Shown: piece by piece, positions 35,087 to 41,638 of the stretch
Layout: every line of letters begins with the position of its first letter
Numbering within the stretch: position 1 is the first letter of the stretch
NCBI GenBank assembly: GCA_934503195.1
Contig: CAKSVM010000003.1
Coordinates: 11,598-75,597, forward strand
Source of the DNA: an uncultured Eubacteriales bacterium
GTDB taxonomy: Bacteria > Bacillota > Clostridia > Oscillospirales > CAG-272
Direction of reading: 5' to 3'
DNA: 64,000 nucleotides
Notes under the pieces: model-generated
What the model saw: only the letters and a program-made list of their open reading frames with translations
Databases searched by the model: none
Told to the model about the DNA's origin: nothing
Made by a program: the position numbers and the translations under genes

Positions 35087-36110
35087 GGCCGATCACCTCG
35101 ATTGAAAGCCCACTTTTGTTTGTACAATATGACGATATCCCTTCGGTTATATATATTTTTTCTTCATCAGTGACGTAAATCATCTCAATATCATCTAGCG
35201 TTTTCCAGAATTCGATCGCTTTTTCGGGCCTCATAACAAACAACGCCGTCGATAACGCGTCACATTCAAAGCCATTTTTACCAATTACTGTCATTGAAAC
35301 AATTCCGTTATCGGCTGGATACCCGGTTTTGCTATCGATTATGTGGCAATATCGTTTTCCATCAGCTTCGAAATAACGCTCATAATTTCCCGAAGTAATC
35401 ACCGCCGTGTCTTCGATTTCAACCACAAGTAGATTTTTGTCGGTTTCGAATGGATTTTTCACCGCGACACGCCATTTTTTCCCGTCAGGCCGCTTTCCGA
35501 TCGTCTGAACATTGCCGCCGAGATTTATTACCGCCGATGTAACGCCATTTTCTCGGAGCAATTTGCAGATTTTATCGCTTGTATAGCCCTTGGCAACCGC
35601 GCCGAGATCAAGTTTCATCCCTTCGTCAAGTTGCACAATATTGCCATCAATTTTTATTTGTACATAATCAACAAATCTCAACGTCTTACCAATTTCAGAG
35701 CTTTCCGGAACGCGATAGTTGCCGTTTGTAAATCCCCACAGCGAAACCACCGGATACACGCTGATATCTAACGCACCATTGGTTGTTTTGCACATATTTT
35801 TCGCCAATTCAATAAGCTCGACAGTATCAGCATCTGCTTCGACTTTACCCTCAGCGTTCAATTTCGCAATATCGCTGTCCGGTCTCGTCACCGAAAACAG
35901 TGAATCCAGCCGAGTTATTTCGCCCTCAACATCCGCGAGAAGCTCGTCATCCGCGCCTTTTGCCTTTATCGACATAAACGTATCCATCGCAAATATGTCA
36001 ATTTCATTCATTTTTGATGTATAAAATTCACAGGACGTTGTACAAATCAATGTGAATAACATCAAGCAACCGACCGTCAGAAATCTTCTGGCTCGTTTTC
36101 CAAAATTCAA
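35079..36110 (-). CDS. apbE: FAD:protein FMN transferase (ApbE family), lipoprotein
   Basis: Transfers FMN from FAD to Ser/Thr of exported proteins, Mg-dependent. The 343-residue protein has an N-terminal hydrophobic segment and an imperfect lipobox TTSC (Cys27). Family motifs are MDTFMSI, LDLGAVAKGYTSDKI, NLGGNVQTIG, TSGNYERYF and HIIDSKTGYPADNG. The TTG at 36110 is chosen because CAGGAG lies 8 nt upstream and the signal sequence then begins at the right place; an ATG at 36197 would lie inside operator palindromes. First gene of the apbE-NusG-II-Gx operon. No obvious flavinylation target (DGxTGAT-like) was seen in the window. Confidence 0.9.
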   Translation of the reverse strand: MNFGKRARRFLTVGCLMLFTLICTTSCEFYTSKMNEIDIFAMDTFMSIKAKGADDELLADVEGEITRLDSLFSVTRPDSDIAKLNAEGKVEADADTVELIELAKNMCKTTNGALDISVYPVVSLWGFTNGNYRVPESSEIGKTLRFVDYVQIKIDGNIVQLDEGMKLDLGAVAKGYTSDKICKLLRENGVTSAVINLGGNVQTIGKRPDGKKWRVAVKNPFETDKNLLVVEIEDTAVITSGNYERYFEADGKRYCHIIDSKTGYPADNGIVSMTVIGKNGFECDALSTALFVMRPEKAIEFWKTLDDIEMIYVTDEEKIYITEGISSYCTNKSGLSIEVIGRD

Positions 36111-36159
36111 AATTTCACTCCTGATCTTCCGTTCGGCATAATAAGCCGCCGAAAATTGC

Positions 36160-36204
36160 AAAACGTATGTTGCAGAATCGCATGAATTCCGCAACATACG
36201 TTGT
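36160..36204. promoter_or_regulatory. GCAAC-N4-GTTGC palindromes upstream of apbE operon
   Basis: A dyad at 36191-36204 (right arm GTTGT, spacer ATAC) and a partial one at 36160-36173 (left arm AAAAC), 31 bp apart, 50-95 bp before the apbE start and directly after the SPFH stop codon. Confidence 0.55.
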
Positions 36205-36208
36205 ATAA

Positions 36209-37303
36209 TTATTTTTTATCCGTCCCGGTAAGCGCGGCTAGCTGTGAAAGTATGTCGCCCTGTCCCGAAAGCGTGATATTTCCGACCTGATCGCAGATTT
36301 TTCCGAGATATTCAAGCTCCTTCAGGCGATAAAGCGTTTTGTTTTCGTCCATGAGCTTGGCCGTGTTGAGCAGCGATCTGGTCGACGCGACTTCCTCGCG
36401 GCGCGTGATCACATTCGCCTGCGCGCGCTTTTCGGCGATCAAAACCGTGTTCATAATGTCGCGGATTTCACCGGGAAGGATGATGTCCTTGACGCCGGAA
36501 CCGGTGATTTCAACGAAAAGTCCGGCGGCCTTCTCCTTGAGTTTTTTTTCAATAACGTCAGAAAATTCCTGCTTGTTTTCAAGAATTTCGTCGAGAGTGT
36601 GCGAGCCGACATAGTCGCGCATCGCGAGCTGAGCCGATGTGTAGAGCTGGTTCACATAATCGCCGGCCTCGATGATCCGGTCAAAATCGACCACTTTGTC
36701 AAAGAAAACATAGCTGATTCGCAGACCGATTTTGTCAGATGTCAACAATTCTTGTCCAGAAATCGTGCGCATCGTTGGTGTGATATTGACAAAATCGCAG
36801 GTCACGCGCGCTGAATCGTTCCAGAAGAAATAACGTCCGGGTTCGAGTTTTCCGACAAATTTTCCATCATAATAGAGCAGTCCGCGTTGAATCGCGTTGA
36901 CCACAAATTCGCTGAAATATTCGCACGGAATCTGGTTTATCACCTTGAGCGCGTCGCCCGAAATGCGCGGCTCGGAAAGATCAATTATCTTGAACTTGTG
37001 CGCTCCGACCTTGAAATACGCATAATTTCCGGCACGCAGAACGCTGTCAAAATTGCCGTTGAGATAGTGCAGCGCGAGGCAGCCGTCCGGAACGGTGAGC
37101 GTGTTGACCGCGTCCGCAATCTCTTTTTTCGAAATCAAAATGTCGTACGGGCAGTGTGTGGAAACGAGCGGAGCGTTCAAACGGACAGCTTCGATTTCTG
37201 CCGAGCCGAAAGCAAGGTAGCTTCCGGGCATAAGAAGTCCATCGAATTTGCCGTTTTTGAAACGTAATCCGCGTTCGTTTTCGTTGATAATCACAGTTTT
37301 CAT
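36209..37303 (-). CDS. Soluble SPFH/band 7 (slipin-like) protein with triplicated N-terminal motif
   Basis: A 364-residue protein without a membrane helix. The SPFH/band 7 core spans about residues 110-320 (TISGQELLTSDKIGLRISY, MRDYVGSHTLDEILENK, LPGEIRDIMNTVLIAEKRAQAN), ending in a helical coiled-coil and SQLAALTG tail. The N-terminal part holds three copies of a 25-residue unit, L-x-Y/F-x-GKF...L-xPG-Y-x-F, at about 8-32, 72-97 and 138-161. Such cytosolic slipins may organise membrane domains or chaperone complexes; the function here is unknown. The ATG has a strong GGGAGG 9 nt upstream. It has a roughly 430-nt leader with a good promoter. Confidence 0.85.
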   Translation of the reverse strand: MKTVIINENERGLRFKNGKFDGLLMPGSYLAFGSAEIEAVRLNAPLVSTHCPYDILISKKEIADAVNTLTVPDGCLALHYLNGNFDSVLRAGNYAYFKVGAHKFKIIDLSEPRISGDALKVINQIPCEYFSEFVVNAIQRGLLYYDGKFVGKLEPGRYFFWNDSARVTCDFVNITPTMRTISGQELLTSDKIGLRISYVFFDKVVDFDRIIEAGDYVNQLYTSAQLAMRDYVGSHTLDEILENKQEFSDVIEKKLKEKAAGLFVEITGSGVKDIILPGEIRDIMNTVLIAEKRAQANVITRREEVASTRSLLNTAKLMDENKTLYRLKELEYLGKICDQVGNITLSGQGDILSQLAALTGTDKK

Positions 37304-37732
37304 CTATATAAACCTCCCTTTGGAAGAAAATTTCGAACGGATTTCCCTGCAAGAAAAGCGCGGCATGAGAATTGAGCGGCAGTATCGCCATGACGGACTC
37401 CGGCGAAAACGGCGAAAGCCGAAGCTTTACGCCGTCCCCATCGCTGGTCAGGGTTCGCCGCCGCGGTATCCTTCCCGTGCAAAGCACAGTTTTGCTGAGG
37501 CCGAAGCCACGCGGGAAATCCGACGCTGCGGTCGACTCTTTCGAATCGTCCAAATAAATCCATGTGCAGTCAAACTGCAAGCCAAACCACTGGCCATGCC
37601 GTTTTACAAAAGAAAAACCAGCATGGGCGGGATTCGAACCCGCGAAGTGTAACCGCCATCGACGCAATACAGCAACGCCTGTTGCGGAATCGCGCGGCCT
37701 CTGAGAAGCGACGCGCCGACGATTACGTTAAA
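37304..37732 (-). other. Long structured non-coding leader or ncRNA upstream of SPFH gene
   Basis: From the promoter at 37733-37761 transcription would run about 425 nt before the SPFH ATG. Reading the minus strand there are many short hairpins: a tRNA T-arm-like GCGGG-TTCGAAT-CCCGC (37626-37642 region), a CCATGC/GCATGG stem with inner GTTTT/AAAAC, TGCAGT-TTG-ACTGCA, CGATTC-GAAA-GAGTCG, GGC-TTCG-GCC and AAAGC-TTCG-GCTTT flanked by CGGCG/CGCCG. A 206-residue open frame crosses the region and runs into the SPFH gene out of frame but has no ribosome site. I recognise no named riboswitch or RNA family. It could be a leader sensor or a separate RNA. Confidence 0.45.
37672..37685. promoter_or_regulatory. 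GCAAC-N4-GTTGC palindrome inside the SPFH leader
   Basis: A dyad with perfect arms (spacer GCCT), about 50 bp downstream of the -10 box at 37733-37738, in a position that could block transcription. Confidence 0.5.
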
Positions 37733-37761
37733 ATTATACCATAACTCCCACTTTCTTTCAA
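37733..37761 (-). promoter_or_regulatory. Sigma-A promoter of SPFH leader
   Basis: On the minus strand TTGAAA (37756-37761), 17-bp spacer, TATAAT (37733-37738). Confidence 0.8.
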
Positions 37762-37818
37762 GTACTTACGCGATTTTGTTAGAATATTGTTATGATCTGA
37801 GATTCGTTTGGCTATTGT

Positions 37819-37949
37819 GCAACGTGCGTTGTGCTATAGCTCATTTCATTGCAACATACGTTGCAATATGTTACTAATTATCACGCTTAATTTTGCTTTT
37901 AAGTCTCCATGAAAAGTGGACAAAATTCCGATAGTGCAACACCAGTTGC
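37819..37949. promoter_or_regulatory. Three GCAAC-N4-GTTGC palindromes between SPFH leader and binding protein 6
   Basis: Dyads at 37819-37832 (right arm GTTGT), 37851-37864 (perfect arms) and 37936-37949 (perfect arms), centre distances 32 and 85 bp. The first shares extra flanking sequence (ATTGTGCAACGT and GCTATA) with the dyad at 4543, suggesting a copied element. Confidence 0.55.
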
Positions 37950-37951
37950 GT

Positions 37952-37978
37952 AAAAAGCCGTCCTCACGGACGGCTTTT
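37952..37978 (-). terminator. Terminator of solute-binding protein 6
   Basis: On the minus strand AAAAGCCGTCC, loop GTGA, GGACGGCTTTTT. Confidence 0.9.
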
Positions 37979-37990
37979 CGTATGGAATTT

Positions 37991-39448
37991 TTACTTCTTC
38001 ATATCCTCAAATTGCTGGGCGATGTACTTGACCCGCTCTTCCTGCTCCGACTGAATCGACGCCGCGTAGGACGCAACATCGGTACTCGGATTGTTGACCG
38101 CGAATAGCTTATAGAGCATATTATTGTACGAGCTGTTAAAATTCCCATACATATATGTGAACGATAGAATGACATTTTCGTTGATTATGTCAATCATATT
38201 CGCGTCATCCGTCTGGTCAGCGTAGCGAACCTTCAGTGCCTGTTCGAAATACGCCGGAAAAACCTGACGGTATCCTTCGGCCGAAAGAGCCTCGACAATC
38301 AGTCCGGTCGTGTCAAGATGCGAATCGGCCGTGATCGGAATCGCCAGCGGACGGTCGGTACAGCCGCCGAAATACTGCGTCTGATTTTCGTCAAGCTTGG
38401 GCATCGGCAGGATTCCATAGCTGATATTCGTCTGACTGTACGTATTTATCGCGTCGCTCATCTGCCCGTATGTGAATATTGCACGATTTTCAGCGAATGC
38501 TGTAGTCGCGCCGCCGTTTTCCTCAAACACGCGTCCGCCCTCACCAAAGAACAGAGCGTAGAATTTCTCAACAATTGTCTGATATTTGTCGAGGTCAATC
38601 TTGTAGACAAGCTGGTCGTTTTCCTTCTGATAAGGTTCGATATTGAACGGTTCAAGGACGCAATAATAATAGTTCGGATTCACAATTCCGTACTGATCCT
38701 CGTCGCCCTGTTTGCCGTCGCCATTCAAATCCTTACACCCTTGCTTCGTGATCGCGCCGAGCGCGTCGAGCGTCCAGTTTCCGTCGTAAACCGACTGGTA
38801 CGGATACTCGATTTTCAGGTCGTCGAGCATCGATTTGTTGAAGAACAGCACACGCGTGTCCGACATATTATTGTACGAAAGCGAGTTGGAGAAAAGATAC
38901 ATCGCGCCGTTGAAGGTCAGGCTCTCGACAGTGTACTTCGGCCACCACGGTTTGTTAAAATTAACATAGTTCACATCATACATATTGACGAACATCCCCT
39001 GAAGTGAGAGATTCGCCATCGTGATGTCGTGCGCCGAAACTATGTCAAATGTGTCGTCCCCCGCCAGAATTGACTGCGCGATAACACTGCCCTCCTCTGA
39101 CGTCGACGTCGTTCCGCCGACCGTCGAGCCGCCCGCGAGAACGATTTTGCAGCCGAAACGATCCTCGACGGTTTTACATTTGTTGTACACCGCGTCGTTG
39201 ACGAGCGAGCCGTTCTGTTCGTCGACGTAAATCGCCGCGAAACGGCTGTCGCCGAAGCCGAGAATGCGGAATTCGTAGCCTTCGAGATCCGATTCGGGCA
39301 GATCGTCCGGAATCCCGGTTTCGGCGGGTTCGGTCGTTCCGGCATCGGCCGGAGGAGTCGTCACCTTCGGATCGTCCGAGGCTTCGCCGCAGGCCGCGAG
39401 CTGTGTCAGAATCAAAGCGCAGAGAAAAATGCTGATTTTGCGTTTCAT
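37991..39448 (-). CDS. Extracellular solute-binding lipoprotein, paralogue 6
   Basis: A 485-residue lipoprotein, lipobox LAAC (Cys20) and Thr/Pro linker. Shares NGSLVNDAVYNKCKTVEDRFG, FNKPWWPKY, the acidic loop DLNGDGKQGDED near residue 240, YGILPMPKLDENQTQYF and the late YADQTDDANM segment with the others. Unlike copies 1, 3 and 4 it has no divergent AraC partner. A perfect inverted repeat (39488-39503) sits just downstream of its -10 box. Monocistronic. Ligand unknown. Confidence 0.85.
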   Translation of the reverse strand: MKRKISIFLCALILTQLAACGEASDDPKVTTPPADAGTTEPAETGIPDDLPESDLEGYEFRILGFGDSRFAAIYVDEQNGSLVNDAVYNKCKTVEDRFGCKIVLAGGSTVGGTTSTSEEGSVIAQSILAGDDTFDIVSAHDITMANLSLQGMFVNMYDVNYVNFNKPWWPKYTVESLTFNGAMYLFSNSLSYNNMSDTRVLFFNKSMLDDLKIEYPYQSVYDGNWTLDALGAITKQGCKDLNGDGKQGDEDQYGIVNPNYYYCVLEPFNIEPYQKENDQLVYKIDLDKYQTIVEKFYALFFGEGGRVFEENGGATTAFAENRAIFTYGQMSDAINTYSQTNISYGILPMPKLDENQTQYFGGCTDRPLAIPITADSHLDTTGLIVEALSAEGYRQVFPAYFEQALKVRYADQTDDANMIDIINENVILSFTYMYGNFNSSYNNMLYKLFAVNNPSTDVASYAASIQSEQEERVKYIAQQFEDMKK

Positions 39449-39487
39449 ATTTGCCTCCTTGAGTTTGTCAATTATGCCGACAATTCA

Positions 39488-39503
39488 CATTGCGTTCGCA
39501 ATG
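39488..39503. promoter_or_regulatory. Inverted repeat at binding protein 6 promoter
   Basis: CATTGCG-TT-CGCAATG, just downstream of the -10 box, in a typical repressor position. It differs from the GCAAC-N4-GTTGC dyads. Confidence 0.45.
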
Positions 39504-39513
39504 CTATGAGACT

Positions 39514-39542
39514 ATTTTAACATATGATTCACGCAAAGTCAA
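39514..39542 (-). promoter_or_regulatory. Promoter of solute-binding protein 6
   Basis: On the minus strand TTGACT (39537-39542), 17-bp spacer, TAAAAT (39514-39519). Confidence 0.75.
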
Positions 39543-39581
39543 TGGTAAAATGGAAGCTAAATACGTCAGAATGTAAGTTTT

Positions 39582-40205
39582 TTATTTGACCGCGACGATC
39601 ACGCGATAATCGTCCTTCGGCGCGGGATAGACCGTGACCGACGCGAATCCGGCCGCTTTCAGGAGCTTCACCTCGTTCTCGGGCGTCAGTGGCGTGTCGA
39701 TATGTGCCATCATTTCGGGCGAATTGTTCCAGTATCCAAGCCACTCGTCCTGCTCGGCCTGCGTTTCGGCGATTTTGTCGGAATTCACAAAGGTTCCCGC
39801 GTTATTCAGAGAATCAAACACCATTTTATACATTTTTAACTTGTTCTCCTCGTCCCAATGATGGAGCGCGGAGGTCGAGATCACCGCATCGTAGCCGCTT
39901 CCGAAATCGGTATTGAAGAAGTCCCCGGCGATCGTTTTGACGTTTGGAAAATGCGCGTTCAAAATATCAAGCATCTGCTCCGAAATGTCGATCGCCGTTA
40001 CCTCTACATCGGGAAAACGCTCGAACAATGCGCGCAGTTCAAGCCCTGTTCCGGCTCCTAAATCGAGTACCGATTTTGTACAATCCGAAAGATACTGAAT
40101 CATCGCGTTTTTCGTGTCGAGAAAGGCCGCGTGAACGTCGTCGTAGCCGTCCGCTTTGCGGTCGAAGAAGGCTTTCATGTTGTCATTTCGATCTTTGATA
40201 TTCAT
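39582..40205 (-). CDS. Class I SAM-dependent methyltransferase
   Basis: A 207-residue Rossmann-fold methyltransferase: motif I VLDLGAGTGLELR near residue 45, the acidic motif II VTAIDIS near 68, and ISTSALHHWDEENKL near 112 as motif IV/post region. It belongs to the broad Methyltransf_11/25 group; the acceptor is unknown. AAGGAG lies 10 nt before the ATG. It follows the hydroxyacid dehydrogenase gene by 15 bp, so the two are co-transcribed from the promoter at 41227-41255. Confidence 0.87.
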   Translation of the reverse strand: MNIKDRNDNMKAFFDRKADGYDDVHAAFLDTKNAMIQYLSDCTKSVLDLGAGTGLELRALFERFPDVEVTAIDISEQMLDILNAHFPNVKTIAGDFFNTDFGSGYDAVISTSALHHWDEENKLKMYKMVFDSLNNAGTFVNSDKIAETQAEQDEWLGYWNNSPEMMAHIDTPLTPENEVKLLKAAGFASVTVYPAPKDDYRVIVAVK

Positions 40206-40220
40206 AAGTCCGATTCTCCT

Positions 40221-41174
40221 TTAACAAATCCGGTTTATTCCGCCCTCGCCAGCGGCGTAACTTGCGAGCGAACGGTCGATCACGTCCAGAAGTCTCTCGC
40301 GCGCGGCTTTCGAAGCCCATGCGATATGAGGCGTGATTATACAGTTGGGAGCTGACAAAAGCGGATTTTCGGGCAGCGCAGGCTCGACCGAAAGAACGTC
40401 AAGCGCGGCCGCGGATACCCTCCCCGATTTAAGCGCGCCGGCGACGTCGGATTCGTTCAGAACCGCGCCGCGCGAGGTGTTGATAAGCTTCACTCCGTGT
40501 TTGGTTTTCGATATGAATTCAGCGTTCACCATGCCGCGTGTTTTGTCGTTCAGCGGGCAGTGAAAAGAGATCACGTCAGCGCGCGAAAGCAGTTCGTCAA
40601 GGCCGACATATTTCACGGTTTCCGTGTCGGAATGTACATTTGGAGTCCACGCTAGAACCTCCATTCCGAGCGCGTTTGCGATCGCCGCGACGCGCTTTCC
40701 GATGCTCCCGCATCCGATCAGTCCTAGCACGCTTCCGGCGAGCTCGGAGTACCTCACAAAGTCGTATCTGTAGCCCGGAATTCCCGTCCATTTTCCCTCT
40801 TTTACAATGTTCGAAATTCCGTCGAGATCCGAGTAGAGCGAAATAAGGAACTGGATCGTCAGCTGCGCCACCGACGCCGCCGAATAATCGGGGATGTTCA
40901 CGACCTTCACCCCGCGCTTTTCGCAGGCTCCGACGTCGATCATGTCGTACCCCGTGCCGAGCGCGGAGACGTATTTTATCGTCGGGCAGGCGTCGAGAAG
41001 CGCGGCCGTGATCTTCGCGCGGTTCGTGAAAACAACCTCGGCGTTTTCGCACTTTTCGGCGCAATCGGCGTCCGGCGTTTTGTCGTAAACGAAAACCTCG
41101 CCGTACTTTTCGAGAAACTTCCACGAAAGGTCGCCCGGATTCACCGCGAAGCCGTCAAGGACAACAATCTTCAT
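40221..41174 (-). CDS. D-2-hydroxyacid dehydrogenase (glycerate dehydrogenase-like)
   Basis: A 317-residue NAD-dependent dehydrogenase reducing 2-keto acids such as hydroxypyruvate. The NAD-binding motif GLIGCGSIGKRV is near residue 150, the active-site Arg is in INTSRGAVL near 232, the Glu follows in LDVLSVEPALP near 258-265, and the catalytic His is in TPHIAWAS near 285. DYSAASVAQ near residue 95 resembles glycerate dehydrogenase (HprA). First gene of an operon with a methyltransferase. A GC-rich hairpin lies in the short leader (about 41200-41220). Confidence 0.9.
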   Translation of the reverse strand: MKIVVLDGFAVNPGDLSWKFLEKYGEVFVYDKTPDADCAEKCENAEVVFTNRAKITAALLDACPTIKYVSALGTGYDMIDVGACEKRGVKVVNIPDYSAASVAQLTIQFLISLYSDLDGISNIVKEGKWTGIPGYRYDFVRYSELAGSVLGLIGCGSIGKRVAAIANALGMEVLAWTPNVHSDTETVKYVGLDELLSRADVISFHCPLNDKTRGMVNAEFISKTKHGVKLINTSRGAVLNESDVAGALKSGRVSAAALDVLSVEPALPENPLLSAPNCIITPHIAWASKAARERLLDVIDRSLASYAAGEGGINRIC

Positions 41175-41226
41175 ATTTTTCTCTCCATAAATAATTTTTC
41201 GGGCGGTCAGCCCGCCCCGCCCGTTA

Positions 41227-41255
41227 ATTATACCATATTTTTAACGGAATTGCAA
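41227..41255 (-). promoter_or_regulatory. Promoter of dehydrogenase-methyltransferase operon
   Basis: On the minus strand TTGCAA (41250-41255), 17-bp spacer, TATAAT (41227-41232). Confidence 0.75.
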
Positions 41256-41286
41256 TACTTTTATCGTTTTTTTCTCAGGCTTCCGA

Positions 41287-41316
41287 TTGCCATCATCGCG
41301 AACAAATCCATATACT
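41287..41316 (+). promoter_or_regulatory. Probable promoter of feoAB
   Basis: TTGCCA (41287-41292), 18-bp spacer, TATACT (41311-41316). No clear Fur box was recognised. Confidence 0.55.
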
Positions 41317-41365
41317 GGAAATGAGCGGATCCGCTCAATCCATCGAAAGGATGATTTTCCATAAA

Positions 41366-41638
41366 ATGTCATTTCTCTCTGACCTCACCCCGGGTGAGAC
41401 CGCTTATATAGAAAAAAGCCACGCCGCCGACCGACGTCTGACCGAGCTTGGAATCGTCTCGGGAACCCACGTCGAGTGCGTCGCGAAGGCACCTTTCGGC
41501 GACGCGAAAGCCTATCTGATCCGCGGAGCCGTCATCGCGCTGCGCCGTTCGGACGCGCTTGAAATCGAAGTCAGCCGGACGAAACGAACCTTCGCCGCGC
41601 GTGCGCCGATCGGCGCGAAGGAACGCTCATGGGGCTGA
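41366..41638 (+). CDS. feoA: Ferrous iron transport protein A
   Basis: A 90-residue SH3-like protein assisting FeoB. Family segments are LSDLTPGETAYI, RRLTELGIVSGTHVEC and YLIRGAVIALRRSDALEIEV. The start is uncertain: the ATG at 41366 fits the usual FeoA N-terminus, while in-frame ATGs at 41351 and 41321 either touch the AAAGG site or lie at the predicted transcription start. It overlaps feoB by 10 bp, so translation is coupled. Confidence 0.9.
   Translation: MSFLSDLTPGETAYIEKSHAADRRLTELGIVSGTHVECVAKAPFGDAKAYLIRGAVIALRRSDALEIEVSRTKRTFAARAPIGAKERSWG

Noticed and set aside
37047..37667. A 206-codon minus-strand frame overlapping the SPFH gene start
   Set aside because: It overlaps the SPFH gene out of frame, begins inside a T-arm-like hairpin and matches no family I know. 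The RNA hairpins explain the region better.
37620..37740. A complete tRNA gene
   Set aside because: Only a T-arm can be matched; no acceptor, D or anticodon arm pairs with it.
4543..37949. Palindromes as LexA SOS boxes
   Set aside because: The arms are GCAAC/GTTGC instead of GAAC/GTTC and none of the neighbouring genes is a known DNA-damage gene. Kept only as an alternative regulator to test.
30600..37950. Spaced palindromes as a CRISPR array
   Set aside because: The repeats are 14-bp dyads with irregular spacing, in separate intergenic zones, with no cas genes.
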